The position numbers were made by a program, and so were the translations under genes. A stretch of DNA of 5,379 nt from an uncultured Coriobacteriaceae bacterium (GTDB lineage Bacteria; Actinomycetota; Coriobacteriia; Coriobacteriales; Eggerthellaceae), in contig USJN01000126.1 in assembly GCA_900554945.1 (NCBI GenBank), positions 1-5,379 of the forward strand, read 5' to 3'. Within the stretch, counting starts at the first letter, position 1, and each line of letters opens with the position of its first letter. Positions 5,366 through 5,379 of the stretch are shown here, in pieces. The notes beneath the pieces are model-generated. The model saw only the letters and a program-made list of their open reading frames with translations. It did not search any database and had not been told where the DNA came from.

Positions 5366-5379
5366 ATGACCTTCGAACC
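5366..5379 (+). CDS. Start of the next operon gene, cut by window edge (probable NrfD/DmsC-type membrane anchor)
   Basis: Only MTFE and part of a fifth codon are visible. GAGGTGAT at 5353-5360, a perfect 8-base match to the SD consensus, lies 5 bases before this ATG. It overlaps the stop codon of the ferredoxin gene, which indicates coupled translation. An ATG at 5359-5361 opens another frame but lies within the SD and is less likely. The anchor assignment comes from CISM gene order (catalytic, ferredoxin, anchor), not from the few residues seen. Confidence 0.5.

Overview
The window looks like a chromosomal segment from a GC-rich anaerobe. The mix of a tungsten/molybdenum aldehyde ferredoxin oxidoreductase (AOR), a Tat-dependent DMSO-reductase-family enzyme, a TorD-type chaperone and several four-cluster ferredoxin subunits is typical of gut Coriobacteriia (Eggerthella, Gordonibacter, Adlercreutzia, Slackia relatives). 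That placement is inferred from gene content and base composition; no rRNA or other marker gene is present.

Layout. Positions 1-718 (minus strand) hold the N-terminal 239 residues of an AOR, cut by the left edge. Positions 719-1061 are a 343-base divergent regulatory region. It is unusually structured: an 18-of-21-base direct repeat placed near each gene, a long two-helix inverted repeat ending in a T-tract, a perfect 7-bp palindrome that competes with it, and a predicted 8-codon leader peptide whose Shine-Dalgarno (SD) sequence is identical to that of the gene downstream. From 1062 to the right edge all genes run on the plus strand: a Tat-signal four-[4Fe-4S] protein (1062-1805), a TorD/DmsD-family chaperone (1873-2550), a Tat-exported molybdopterin oxidoreductase catalytic subunit with a predicted Cys metal ligand (2613-4814), its DmsB/PhsB-type four-cluster electron-transfer subunit (4817-5359), and the first codons of a further gene (5366 to the edge), by position probably the NrfD/DmsC-type membrane anchor. 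Gaps are 67, 62, 2 and 6 bases with no visible terminator, so this looks like one operon.

How the parts may work together. The catalytic, ferredoxin and presumed anchor subunits form a complex iron-sulfur molybdoenzyme (CISM) that would pass electrons from the quinol pool to an acceptor outside the membrane. TorD would guard cofactor loading and Tat export of the catalytic subunit. The extra Tat-signal ferredoxin sits between the AOR and the CISM genes. It resembles the Tat-signal ferredoxin YdhX that accompanies the AOR-like YdhV in the E. coli ydh cluster, so it may serve the AOR, the CISM, or link the two. The substrate of neither enzyme can be read from the sequence.

The most unusual material is the divergent region, which appears to carry layered control (operator-like repeats, a possible transcriptional attenuator, a possible leader-peptide switch) over the CISM operon. 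These are sequence-based proposals only. No tRNA, rRNA, CRISPR array or insertion sequence was seen.
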